Assembly (NCBI RefSeq): GCF_002214565.1
Contig: NZ_CP015106.1
Location: 496,001 to 560,000 of the forward strand
Length of the DNA: 64,000 nt
Direction: 5' to 3'
Source: Thermococcus radiotolerans
Lineage (GTDB): Archaea > Methanobacteriota_B > Thermococci > Thermococcales > Thermococcaceae
The notes under the pieces were generated by a model. That model made no database searches, was not told the DNA's origin, and saw only the letters and a list, made by a program, of their open reading frames with translations. The first letter of the stretch is position 1. Every line of letters begins with the position of its first letter. Both the position numbers and the translations under genes were made by a program. Positions 43,740 to 50,836 of the stretch are shown here, one piece after another.

Positions 43740-44012
43740 ATGGCAGATGTCGAAGGGAAAACCGTGGTCGAAAGGTCTGACTACCTCGTTACCGGCAAGG
43801 CGGAAGGAATCGTTGAAATTGACGTGGACACTTTTCTGTGCAAGGGCTGTGGCATTTGCGTCGAGATGTGCCCGAGAAAAGTCTTTGAATGGAGCAAGGA
43901 GCTCAGCGAGAAGGGTGTCCACTACCCCGTCCCGGTTCACGCCGAGAAGTGCGTCAAGTGTAAGCTCTGCGAGCTTCTCTGCCCGGACTTCGCCATAGCC
44001 ATAAGGTGGTGA
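43740..44012 (+). CDS. korD: 2-oxoglutarate:ferredoxin oxidoreductase, delta (ferredoxin-like) subunit
   Basis: This 90-residue protein has two [4Fe-4S] motifs, CKGCGICVEMCP and CVKCKLCELLCP, and passes electrons from the catalytic subunits to ferredoxin. ATG 43740 follows GGGTGATG. It begins a seven-gene cluster ordered delta-alpha-beta-gamma-alpha-beta-gamma, as in Pyrococcus furiosus. It is the only delta subunit in the cluster, so the second module may share it. Confidence 0.9.
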   Translation: MADVEGKTVVERSDYLVTGKAEGIVEIDVDTFLCKGCGICVEMCPRKVFEWSKELSEKGVHYPVPVHAEKCVKCKLCELLCPDFAIAIRW

Positions 44013-44014
44013 CC

Positions 44015-45205
44015 ATGATTATTCGTGGAAACGAGCCTGAACAGCTCAGGCTCCTTAGAAAGCTCTACAAACCGGGCAACTACTTCATGCAGGGCAACGA
44101 GGCGGTAGCCTACGGCGCGCTCTTCGCCGGGTGCCGCTTCTACGCGGGTTATCCGATAACCCCTTCCAGCGAGATAGCGGAGACGATGGCTCGCGAACTG
44201 CCGAAGCTCGGCGGCTACTACCTCCAGATGGAGGATGAGATTGGGAGCATAGCCGCGATGGTCGGCGCCTCATGGACCGGGTTCAAGGTTATGACCGCCA
44301 CTGCCGGACCCGGGTTCAGCCTTATGCAGGAGAACCTAGGCTACGCCGTGATGACCGAGACCCCTCTCGTTCTGGTCGACGTCCAGAGGAGCGGCCCCTC
44401 AACGGGACAGGCCACGAAGGGAGCGCAGGGCGACTTCTTCCAGGCCAGGTGGGGAACGCACGGAGACCATCCGATCGTTGCCGTTTCTCCGACGAGCGGG
44501 CAGGACGCCTTCTGGGAGACCATAAGGGCCTTTAACATCGCCGAAAAGCTGAGAACCCCCGTTGTGGTGCTCTTCGATGGAGTGCTCGCCCACACTAGGG
44601 AGCAGATAAAGATTCCGGACGTTTCGGAAGTCGAGATAACCTACCGCAAGCTTCCGGAGAATGAGGAAGAGGCAAGACTCCCCTTCGGCGACCCCCACGG
44701 GGACGGCGTTCCGCCGATGCCGCTCTTCGGTCACGGCTACTTCACCCACGTCACCGGTTCGACTCACAAGGAGACCGGCCTGAGGGACGTTTACACCCCT
44801 GAGGTTCACGATAGGCTTGTGAGGAGAATCCACCGCAAGATTGAGAAGAACCGCGAAGTTTACGAGAAGTACGAGGAGCACTTCACGGACGACGCCGAGA
44901 TACTCGTCGTCAGCTGGGGCGTTACCGCGAGACCGGCCCTCGGAGCAGTTCTCAGGGCCAGGGAGGAGGGAATAAAGGTCGGCCTCTTCGTGCCGAAGAC
45001 CGTCCACCCGTTCCCGGCCGAGAGAATGAGGGAGCTTGGAAAGCGCGTTAGAACGATACTCGTCGCCGAGATGAACCTCGGCCAGATGATAATCGAGGTC
45101 GAGCGCTACGTTAACGACGACGTCCTCCTCAAGGGCGTGAACAAAATCGGCGGAGTGCCTCTGACCGTTGAGGAGATCCTCCGCGAGATAAGGGGTGTTG
45201 CCTGA
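44015..45205 (+). CDS. korA: 2-oxoglutarate:ferredoxin oxidoreductase, alpha subunit
   Basis: This is the alpha subunit with the pyrimidine-binding domain of the thiamine-pyrophosphate enzyme, which oxidises 2-oxoglutarate (from glutamate) to succinyl-CoA. Visible hallmarks are GCRFYAGYPITPSSEIAE, LQMEDEIGSIAAM and ATAGPGFSLMQENLGYA. The 396-residue length fits. ATG 44015 follows GGTGGTGACC and lies two bases after the delta stop. Substrate assignment rests on cluster order, not on residues. Confidence 0.9.
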   Translation: MIIRGNEPEQLRLLRKLYKPGNYFMQGNEAVAYGALFAGCRFYAGYPITPSSEIAETMARELPKLGGYYLQMEDEIGSIAAMVGASWTGFKVMTATAGPGFSLMQENLGYAVMTETPLVLVDVQRSGPSTGQATKGAQGDFFQARWGTHGDHPIVAVSPTSGQDAFWETIRAFNIAEKLRTPVVVLFDGVLAHTREQIKIPDVSEVEITYRKLPENEEEARLPFGDPHGDGVPPMPLFGHGYFTHVTGSTHKETGLRDVYTPEVHDRLVRRIHRKIEKNREVYEKYEEHFTDDAEILVVSWGVTARPALGAVLRAREEGIKVGLFVPKTVHPFPAERMRELGKRVRTILVAEMNLGQMIIEVERYVNDDVLLKGVNKIGGVPLTVEEILREIRGVA

Positions 45206-46059
45206 TGGCGAAGAAGATATACTCCACCTATCCGATGGTTAAGTACCTCCGCAAGGAGGCCCTACCCACAGCCCTCTGTCCCGGCTGTGGCGGCGGAACC
45301 GTCCTCAACGCCTTCGCGAACGCGATCGACGGCCTCAAGATTGACCCTAAGGACCTCGTCGTCGTCAGCGGTATAGGCTGCTCCGCCTGGATAGCCTCAC
45401 CGTACTTCCTCGCGGACACGCTCCACACGACCCATGGGAGGGCGATAGCCTTCGCCACCGGTGTCAAGGTGGGCCTCCCCGACAAGAAGGTCGTCGTCAT
45501 AAGCGGTGACGGTGATCTGGCGAGCATAGGCGGTAACCACCTGCTCCACGCCGCGAGGAGGAACATAGACATAACCGTAATCCTCGTTAACAACTTCATC
45601 TACGGAATGACCGGCGGACAGGTCGCCCCCACGACACCTTTCGGCGCTAAAACCACCACCAGCCCGTACAGGAATATAGAGCACCCGCTCCAGATTTCCG
45701 AGACTGTTGCCGCCGCCGGAGCAAGCTACGTTGCCAGGTGGACCACCGCTCACGTCTACCAGCTCATCGAGAGCATAAAGAAAGCCCTCCAGGTTAAGGG
45801 CTTCTCGCTCGTTGAGGTCATCTCCCAGTGCCCGGTCCAGTTCGGAAGGAGGAACAGGATGAAGGAGCCGGCCGAGATGCTCAGATGGTTCCTCAAGAAC
45901 TCAGTCCCGGTCAGCAGGGCGAGAAACATGAGCCCGGAGGAGCTTGAGGGCAAGTTCGTCATAGGGGAGTTCGTAAACAGAGAGAGGCCGGAGTTCACCA
46001 CGGAGCTTAACAAGCTCATAGACGAGGTTCAGGAGCATTTCGGCCTCAAGGAGGAGTGA
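45205..46059 (+). CDS. korB: 2-oxoglutarate:ferredoxin oxidoreductase, beta (TPP-binding) subunit
   Basis: This 284-residue subunit binds thiamine pyrophosphate and a [4Fe-4S] cluster. CPGCGGG and GIGCSAW supply cluster Cys residues; the TPP motif is SGDGDLASIGGNH...VNNFIYGMTGG. Its ATG overlaps the alpha stop (TGATG), which couples translation. It forms the catalytic core with the alpha subunit. Confidence 0.92.
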   Translation: MAKKIYSTYPMVKYLRKEALPTALCPGCGGGTVLNAFANAIDGLKIDPKDLVVVSGIGCSAWIASPYFLADTLHTTHGRAIAFATGVKVGLPDKKVVVISGDGDLASIGGNHLLHAARRNIDITVILVNNFIYGMTGGQVAPTTPFGAKTTTSPYRNIEHPLQISETVAAAGASYVARWTTAHVYQLIESIKKALQVKGFSLVEVISQCPVQFGRRNRMKEPAEMLRWFLKNSVPVSRARNMSPEELEGKFVIGEFVNRERPEFTTELNKLIDEVQEHFGLKEE

Positions 46060-46064
46060 GAGCC

Positions 46065-46577
46065 ATGCAGGTTAGGTTCGCAGGCATAGGAGGCCAGGGC
46101 GTTGTCCTGGCCGGTGTCATACTCGGCGAGGCCGCCGCCATAGAGGGGCTGAACGTCGTCCAGACCCAGGATTACAGCTCCGCGAGCAGGGGCGGTCATT
46201 CCATAGCGGACGTGATAATATCCAAGGAGCCGATTTACGACGTCATAGTCACCGAGGCGGACGTTCTCGTCGCACTCGCCCAGCTCGGCTACGACACCGT
46301 CAAGGACGAGCTGAGGGAGGATGGACTGCTGATCGTAGACACCGATCTGGTTAAGCCAGATAGGGATTACATAGGCGCCCCGTTCACGCGCCTGGCGGAG
46401 GAGAGCACCGGTCTGGCGCTCACCGTTAACATGGTCGCCCTCGGCTACCTCGTGGCGAAAACCGGCGTTGTGAAGAAGGAAAACGTCGAGGAGGCCATAA
46501 GGAGGAGGGTTCCCAAGGGAACCGAGGATATAAACATCAAAGCCTTCAGGGTCGGTTACGAGGAGGGATGCAGATGA
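46065..46577 (+). CDS. 2-oxoglutarate:ferredoxin oxidoreductase, gamma subunit
   Basis: This 170-residue subunit belongs to the catalytic gamma domain family and helps bind CoA. The opening RFAGIGGQGVVLAGVILGEAA and QTQDYSSASRGGHSIADV are the family hallmarks. ATG 46065 is chosen since GGAGTGAGA precedes it. The stop overlaps the next alpha subunit start (ATGA). It closes the first module of the cluster. Confidence 0.9.
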   Translation: MQVRFAGIGGQGVVLAGVILGEAAAIEGLNVVQTQDYSSASRGGHSIADVIISKEPIYDVIVTEADVLVALAQLGYDTVKDELREDGLLIVDTDLVKPDRDYIGAPFTRLAEESTGLALTVNMVALGYLVAKTGVVKKENVEEAIRRRVPKGTEDINIKAFRVGYEEGCR

Positions 46578-47722
46578 GATACCCTTTTCCGGTCGGTAAG
46601 AGCGATTTCATTCAGGGTGATGAGGCGATAGCAAGGGCGGCGATCCTCGCGGGATGCCGCTTCTACGCGGGTTATCCAATCACGCCCGCGAGCGAGATAT
46701 TCGAGGCCATGGCCCTCTACATGCCGCTGGTGGACGGTGTAAGTATACAGATGGAAGACGAGCTGGCGAGCATGGCGGCGATAATAGGGGCTTCATGGGC
46801 CGGGGCCAAGGCCATGACCGCAACGAGCGGCCCGGGATTCAGCCTCATGCAGGAGAACCTAGGCTACGCGATAATGACGGAAACTCCGGTCGTTGTCGTG
46901 GACGTTCAGCGCGGCGGCCCATCAACGGGCCAGCCGACCCTCGCGGCCCAGGGAGACATAATGCAGGCCATCTGGGGAACCCACGGCGACCATTCGCTCA
47001 TAGTTCTCAGTCCCTCAACCGTCCAGGAGGCCTTTGACTTCACCATAAGGGCCTTCAACCTGGCCGAGAAGTACAGGACGCCGGTGGTTCTTCTCACCGA
47101 CGCGGAAATAGCCCACATGCGCGAGCGCGTTTACGTCCCCCTACCGGAGGAGATCGAGATAATCAACCGCAAGCTTCCGGCCAACGAGGAGGAGGCGAAG
47201 TTCCCGTTCGGCGACATACACGGCGACGGCGTTCCTCCGATGCCGATATTCGGCAGGGGGTACAGGACCTACGTCACAGGCCTTACCCACGACGAGCGCG
47301 GAAGGCCGAGGACGGTTGAAGCGGAGGTCCATGAAAAGCTCATACGGAGGATAATCGAGAAGCTGGAGCGCAACAGGGAGGACATAATCTCCTACGACGC
47401 CTTTGAGCTCGACGACGCTGAAGTAGCGATAGTGAGCACTGGCATAGTCTCCCGCTCGGCGGTAAGGGCCGTTAAGATACTCCGCGAGAGGGGCGTTAAG
47501 GCCGGCCTTCTCAAGCTCAACACGATATGGCCCTTCGACTTCGACATGATCGAGGAGCTCGCCGAGCGCGTGAGGAAGATATACGTCCCGGAGATGAACC
47601 TCGGACAGCTCTACCACCTCGTCAAAGAGGGCGCCAACGGAAAGGCGGAGGTCGAGCTGATAGCGAAGATAGGCGGCGAGGTTCACACTCCGATGGAGAT
47701 AGTCGAGAGGGTGGTGGGCTGA
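46574..47722 (+). CDS. 2-oxoacid:ferredoxin oxidoreductase, alpha subunit (second module)
   Basis: This is a paralogue of the first alpha subunit, with matching blocks (AGCRFYAGYPITPASEIFEA, TSGPGFSLMQENLGYA, QRGGPSTGQPT). It begins the second alpha-beta-gamma set, equivalent in position to the module called XOR in Pyrococcus furiosus, whose 2-oxoacid substrate is not settled. ATG 46574 overlaps the previous stop by four bases; ATG 46568 is too near GGAGGG. Confidence 0.88.
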   Translation: MRYPFPVGKSDFIQGDEAIARAAILAGCRFYAGYPITPASEIFEAMALYMPLVDGVSIQMEDELASMAAIIGASWAGAKAMTATSGPGFSLMQENLGYAIMTETPVVVVDVQRGGPSTGQPTLAAQGDIMQAIWGTHGDHSLIVLSPSTVQEAFDFTIRAFNLAEKYRTPVVLLTDAEIAHMRERVYVPLPEEIEIINRKLPANEEEAKFPFGDIHGDGVPPMPIFGRGYRTYVTGLTHDERGRPRTVEAEVHEKLIRRIIEKLERNREDIISYDAFELDDAEVAIVSTGIVSRSAVRAVKILRERGVKAGLLKLNTIWPFDFDMIEELAERVRKIYVPEMNLGQLYHLVKEGANGKAEVELIAKIGGEVHTPMEIVERVVG

Positions 47723-48568
47723 ATGTACCTGAAATCCGCTTACGAGATTCGCGACAAGTACCTGAGAAAGGACATGCTCCCGACGATATTCTGTCCGGGC
47801 TGTGGAATAGGCTCGGCGCTCCAGTACACGCTCCGCGCGATAGACGACCTCGGCCTCAACCAAGACGAGATAGTCTGGGTCAGCGGAATAGGCTGTTCCT
47901 CCCGTGTTCCGGGCTTCGTCAACTTCGACGGCCTCCACACGACCCACGGAAGGGCTTTAGCCTTCGCCACCGGTATAAAGCTCGCCAATCCGGACCTCAA
48001 GATAATCGCCTTCATGGGCGACGGAGATGCCGCGGCCATAGGAGGAAACCACCTCATCCATGCCATCAGGAGGAACCTCGACATAACTGTGATACTCATC
48101 AACAACTTCACCTACGGAATGACCGGCGGCCAGGTCGCGCCGACCGCCCTGAAGGGCCTGCGCGGAACTACCGCTCCCTACGGTCAGTTCGAGAACCCCT
48201 TCGATATAGCCGACCTCGCGGTTTCGGCTGGAGCCAACTACGTGGCAAGGTGGAGCGTCTTCAACTACCTCCAGGGAATCAACAGCATCAAGAAGGCCCT
48301 CAACAAGGAAGGATTTACCCTCGTTGAGTTCCTCTCGCCGTGCCCGATAAGCTTCGGAAGGAGGAACAGGATGAAGACCGCTCCGGAACTGCTCCGCTGG
48401 TATCAGAAGATAACCGTCCCGCTCGCGAAGGCCAAGAAGATGCCGCCGGAGGAGCTCGAGGGCAAGATAGTCATCGGAGAGTTTGCCGACAGGGACAGGC
48501 CGGGTCTCGTGAGGGAGTACGAGGCGTACAAGAAGCGCGCCAAGAAGATGATGGGGTGGGAGGAATGA
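47723..48568 (+). CDS. 2-oxoacid:ferredoxin oxidoreductase, beta subunit (second module)
   Basis: This 281-residue TPP-binding subunit has CPGCGIG and GIGCSSRVPG for the iron-sulphur cluster and MGDGDAAAIGGNH...INNFTYGMTGGQ for TPP. It parallels the first beta subunit in length and motifs. Its ATG follows directly on the alpha stop, and its stop overlaps the gamma start. Confidence 0.9.
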   Translation: MYLKSAYEIRDKYLRKDMLPTIFCPGCGIGSALQYTLRAIDDLGLNQDEIVWVSGIGCSSRVPGFVNFDGLHTTHGRALAFATGIKLANPDLKIIAFMGDGDAAAIGGNHLIHAIRRNLDITVILINNFTYGMTGGQVAPTALKGLRGTTAPYGQFENPFDIADLAVSAGANYVARWSVFNYLQGINSIKKALNKEGFTLVEFLSPCPISFGRRNRMKTAPELLRWYQKITVPLAKAKKMPPEELEGKIVIGEFADRDRPGLVREYEAYKKRAKKMMGWEE

Positions 48569-49125
48569 GGAAGGAGATACTCTTCAGCGGCTTCGGCGGT
48601 CAGGGAGTCATCCTGGCGAGCGTCATCCTCGGGAGGGCCGCGGCGGTCTACGAGGGACTCTACGCCGTTCAGACACAGGCCTACGGGCCGGAGTCTAGAG
48701 GTGGAGCGAGCAAGGCAGAGGTGGTCATAAGCGACGAGCCCATAGACTACCCCAAGACCCTCAATCCCGACTGTGCCGTCTTCTTCTCCCAGGAGGCCTA
48801 CAACAAGTACCTCCAGACTGTGAAGAGGGGGGCACGGATAATAGTCGAGGAGGAGCTCGTTCCGCACAGGGACACCGAGTTCGAGAGGGGGCTTGAGGTG
48901 GTCTCGCTGCCGCTCACGGAGATAGCCGAGGAAACCACCGGGCTGAGCCTCACCATGAACATCCTCACCCTCGGAATCCTGACGGCGTGGACCAGTGTCG
49001 TGAGCAGGGAGGCCATAGAGAAGGCCGTTCTGGATGCGGTCCCCAAAGGCACCGAGGAGATAAACCTCAAGGCGCTTCACAAGGGCTTCGAGCTCGGGGA
49101 GAAGGCAAAGGCCGGAGACCTCTAA
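48565..49125 (+). CDS. 2-oxoacid:ferredoxin oxidoreductase, gamma subunit (second module)
   Basis: This 186-residue gamma subunit opens [20 protein letters not shown] and has [18 protein letters not shown], close to the first gamma subunit. ATG 48565 overlaps the beta stop and follows GGGTGGGAGG. It ends the cluster; a T-rich stretch (about 49128-49140) follows. No delta subunit is present in this module. Confidence 0.9.
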   Translation: MRKEILFSGFGGQGVILASVILGRAAAVYEGLYAVQTQAYGPESRGGASKAEVVISDEPIDYPKTLNPDCAVFFSQEAYNKYLQTVKRGARIIVEEELVPHRDTEFERGLEVVSLPLTEIAEETTGLSLTMNILTLGILTAWTSVVSREAIEKAVLDAVPKGTEEINLKALHKGFELGEKAKAGDL

Positions 49126-49174
49126 TTCCCTTTCTTTCCCAAAAACTTATCAACTTGCATTTCTATTTCTTACC

Positions 49175-49648
49175 ATGCTCGTCAACGAGACCAAGGAGAG
49201 AACATGGCACGGGCATGTGAAGCTGGCGGACAGCTTCTTTAAGCGCTTCAGGGGATTAATGCTGGTTAGAAACGTCAACTATGCCATGGTCTTCGTTCTT
49301 CCGGCGGAAACCAAGGCCAACGCGTCAATTCACATGTTCTTCATGCTGAGCGATATAGACGTAATCTGGCTGGACTCCGCGAGACGAGTGGTGGACTTTA
49401 AAACTGCCCGGAAATGGCGGTTCTACGCTCCGAAAGAGCCAGCCAAGTACATAATAGAAGGGCCGGTGGGCCTGATAAAAACGCTCGACGTTGAGGAGGG
49501 CGATTTGATAAGCTGGACCCCAAGCGAGGAGAAGGAAAGGGCCGTGCCGGTGAAGGTGTCGCTGCCCGATGGTCTCTCCTTCGAGAAGGGAACCAACGGA
49601 ATGGCGCTCACAGAGAGCGTGAGGGAAGTTAAGGTGAAGGGGAACTAA
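49175..49648 (+). CDS. DUF192 protein
   Basis: This 157-residue protein carries a DUF192 domain ([53 protein letters not shown]). The family occurs widely in archaea and bacteria without a settled function. No signal peptide is seen here. A TATA-like AACTTATC at about 49143-49150 lies 25 bases before the ATG and no ribosome site is present, so the mRNA is probably leaderless. The stop overlaps the convergent HepT gene by four bases. Confidence 0.85.
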   Translation: MLVNETKERTWHGHVKLADSFFKRFRGLMLVRNVNYAMVFVLPAETKANASIHMFFMLSDIDVIWLDSARRVVDFKTARKWRFYAPKEPAKYIIEGPVGLIKTLDVEEGDLISWTPSEEKERAVPVKVSLPDGLSFEKGTNGMALTESVREVKVKGN

Positions 49649-49974
49649 AGGAGGGTCTCCAGCTTCTTTTTCAGCTGTGGAATGTCCTCGTTGAGGGTTC
49701 GCCATACAACCCGGAGATCAACTCCAAAATACGCGTGTATAAGTTTATCCCTCATTCTTGCCATCTCTTTCCAGGGCACTTCCGGGTGTTTCTCCTTGAA
49801 CTCCTCTGGAATGGCCTTGGCGGCTTCGCCAATTATCTCCAGAGCCCGGATAACTGCAAACTGGGTTTTCTTGTCTCGCTCGAATTCCTCAAATTCCATG
49901 TTGGCGGTGAACTCCTCTATCAGCGCTATTGCTTCGATGATATCGTTGATGTAGTCTTCATGCGCTCGCTTCAT
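49645..49974 (-). CDS. HepT-like ribonuclease toxin (DUF86)
   Basis: This 109-residue helical HEPN protein has the active-site motif [10 protein letters not shown] (Rx4HxY) near residue 75-84, characteristic of HepT. HepT toxins cleave RNA and are neutralised by the paired nucleotidyltransferase, which adds AMP to the Tyr of this motif. Its start overlaps the stop of the antitoxin gene by four bases, so the two are translated together. Confidence 0.9.
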   Translation of the reverse strand: MKRAHEDYINDIIEAIALIEEFTANMEFEEFERDKKTQFAVIRALEIIGEAAKAIPEEFKEKHPEVPWKEMARMRDKLIHAYFGVDLRVVWRTLNEDIPQLKKKLETLL

Positions 49975-50270
49975 ACGTAGATGACCTCCCTCATCACATA
50001 TTCGGAAATTTTGGGCTTCAAAGCAGACTTTAGAACAAGGTCAACCCTTACACCGAGGAGTTCCTCGAGATACTCCTCGAGCTCTATGAACCTGAACAGG
50101 GAAGGAACCTCGTAGAAGTCGACCAGAATGTCAATATCGCTCGTTTCTTTGGCCTCTCCGCGGACGTAGGAACCGAATATCCCAATCTCCTTTACTCCAA
50201 ATCTCTCCTTCAGCTCATTTTTGTGGGCCTTCAGGATGGTTTCTATATCCTCCAGGGTCTTCATGGCCAT
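49971..50270 (-). CDS. MntA-like nucleotidyltransferase antitoxin
   Basis: This minimal nucleotidyltransferase has GIFGSYVRGEAKETSDIDILVDF, the GSx10DxD active site, and precedes the HepT gene. It probably AMPylates and so inactivates the toxin. ATG 50270 or 50264 is the likely start because the family begins near KTLEDIETILKAHK; an open frame extends further upstream but reads as leader. No ribosome site is evident. Confidence 0.88.
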   Translation of the reverse strand: MAMKTLEDIETILKAHKNELKERFGVKEIGIFGSYVRGEAKETSDIDILVDFYEVPSLFRFIELEEYLEELLGVRVDLVLKSALKPKISEYVMREVIYV

Positions 50271-50328
50271 CGATAGTAATAGACAACAAGACGAAAAAAG
50301 TCTTGCGGTTTGCAGGGACAATACGTCC

Positions 50329-50676
50329 TCAGAACTCAAACTCCACCCCGTTCTCTTCTCCTTCCCAGAGGATCACTCTTTTAAGCCTGACGTCACCAGG
50401 CAGTTTTTTTCCGACCTCTTCCGCAATCCACAGGGCCACATTCTCGGTCGTCGGGTTCTCGAAGAGCGTGTTTAGGTTTCTGTGGTCGAGCTTCTCAATG
50501 ATTTCGTTCACGATTCTCCTCAGCTCGAGGAAGTCCATTACGTAGCCGTTCTCCAGGGGGCCTTCAACGGCCACTTCAAGCCTGAACGTGTGGCCGTGTA
50601 TCTCCTCGGGCTCTCCGTTGATCAGAACGGCATGGGCCGCCTCGAATTTGAAGCGCTCGATGATTCTGGCTTTCAT
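50329..50676 (-). CDS. 6-pyruvoyl-tetrahydropterin synthase / QueD family enzyme
   Basis: This 115-residue T-fold protein has metal ligands in FEAAHAVLI and EEIHGHTFRLEV and a late substrate-binding Glu in ENPTTENVALW. The catalytic Cys of QueD (CxxxHGH) is absent; the ExxHGH arrangement resembles the PTPS-III type used in folate or other pterin pathways. Role in preQ0 synthesis for archaeosine is therefore doubtful. ATG 50676 follows GGTGACCC. Exact substrate is open. Confidence 0.85.
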   Translation of the reverse strand: MKARIIERFKFEAAHAVLINGEPEEIHGHTFRLEVAVEGPLENGYVMDFLELRRIVNEIIEKLDHRNLNTLFENPTTENVALWIAEEVGKKLPGDVRLKRVILWEGEENGVEFEF

Positions 50677-50796
50677 GAGGGTCACCACAGTCCATGGATG
50701 CCATCCAAACTAAAACCTTTGGGCAGGGATTATGCATAACTCAACATATTTTGGCCATTTAAAAATAACCCACCGTAATGCTTAAAACCCGCAGGT

Positions 50797-50804
50797 CTTA
50801 TAAG
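50797..50804 (+). promoter_or_regulatory. TATA element of metG
   Basis: CTTATAAG lies about 33-40 bases before ATG 50837, leaving a leader of about ten bases with the GGTGGT ribosome site. The element is itself palindromic. Confidence 0.6.
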
Positions 50805-50836
50805 GCTCTAAACCCATTGCCGGGACGGTGGTTAAA

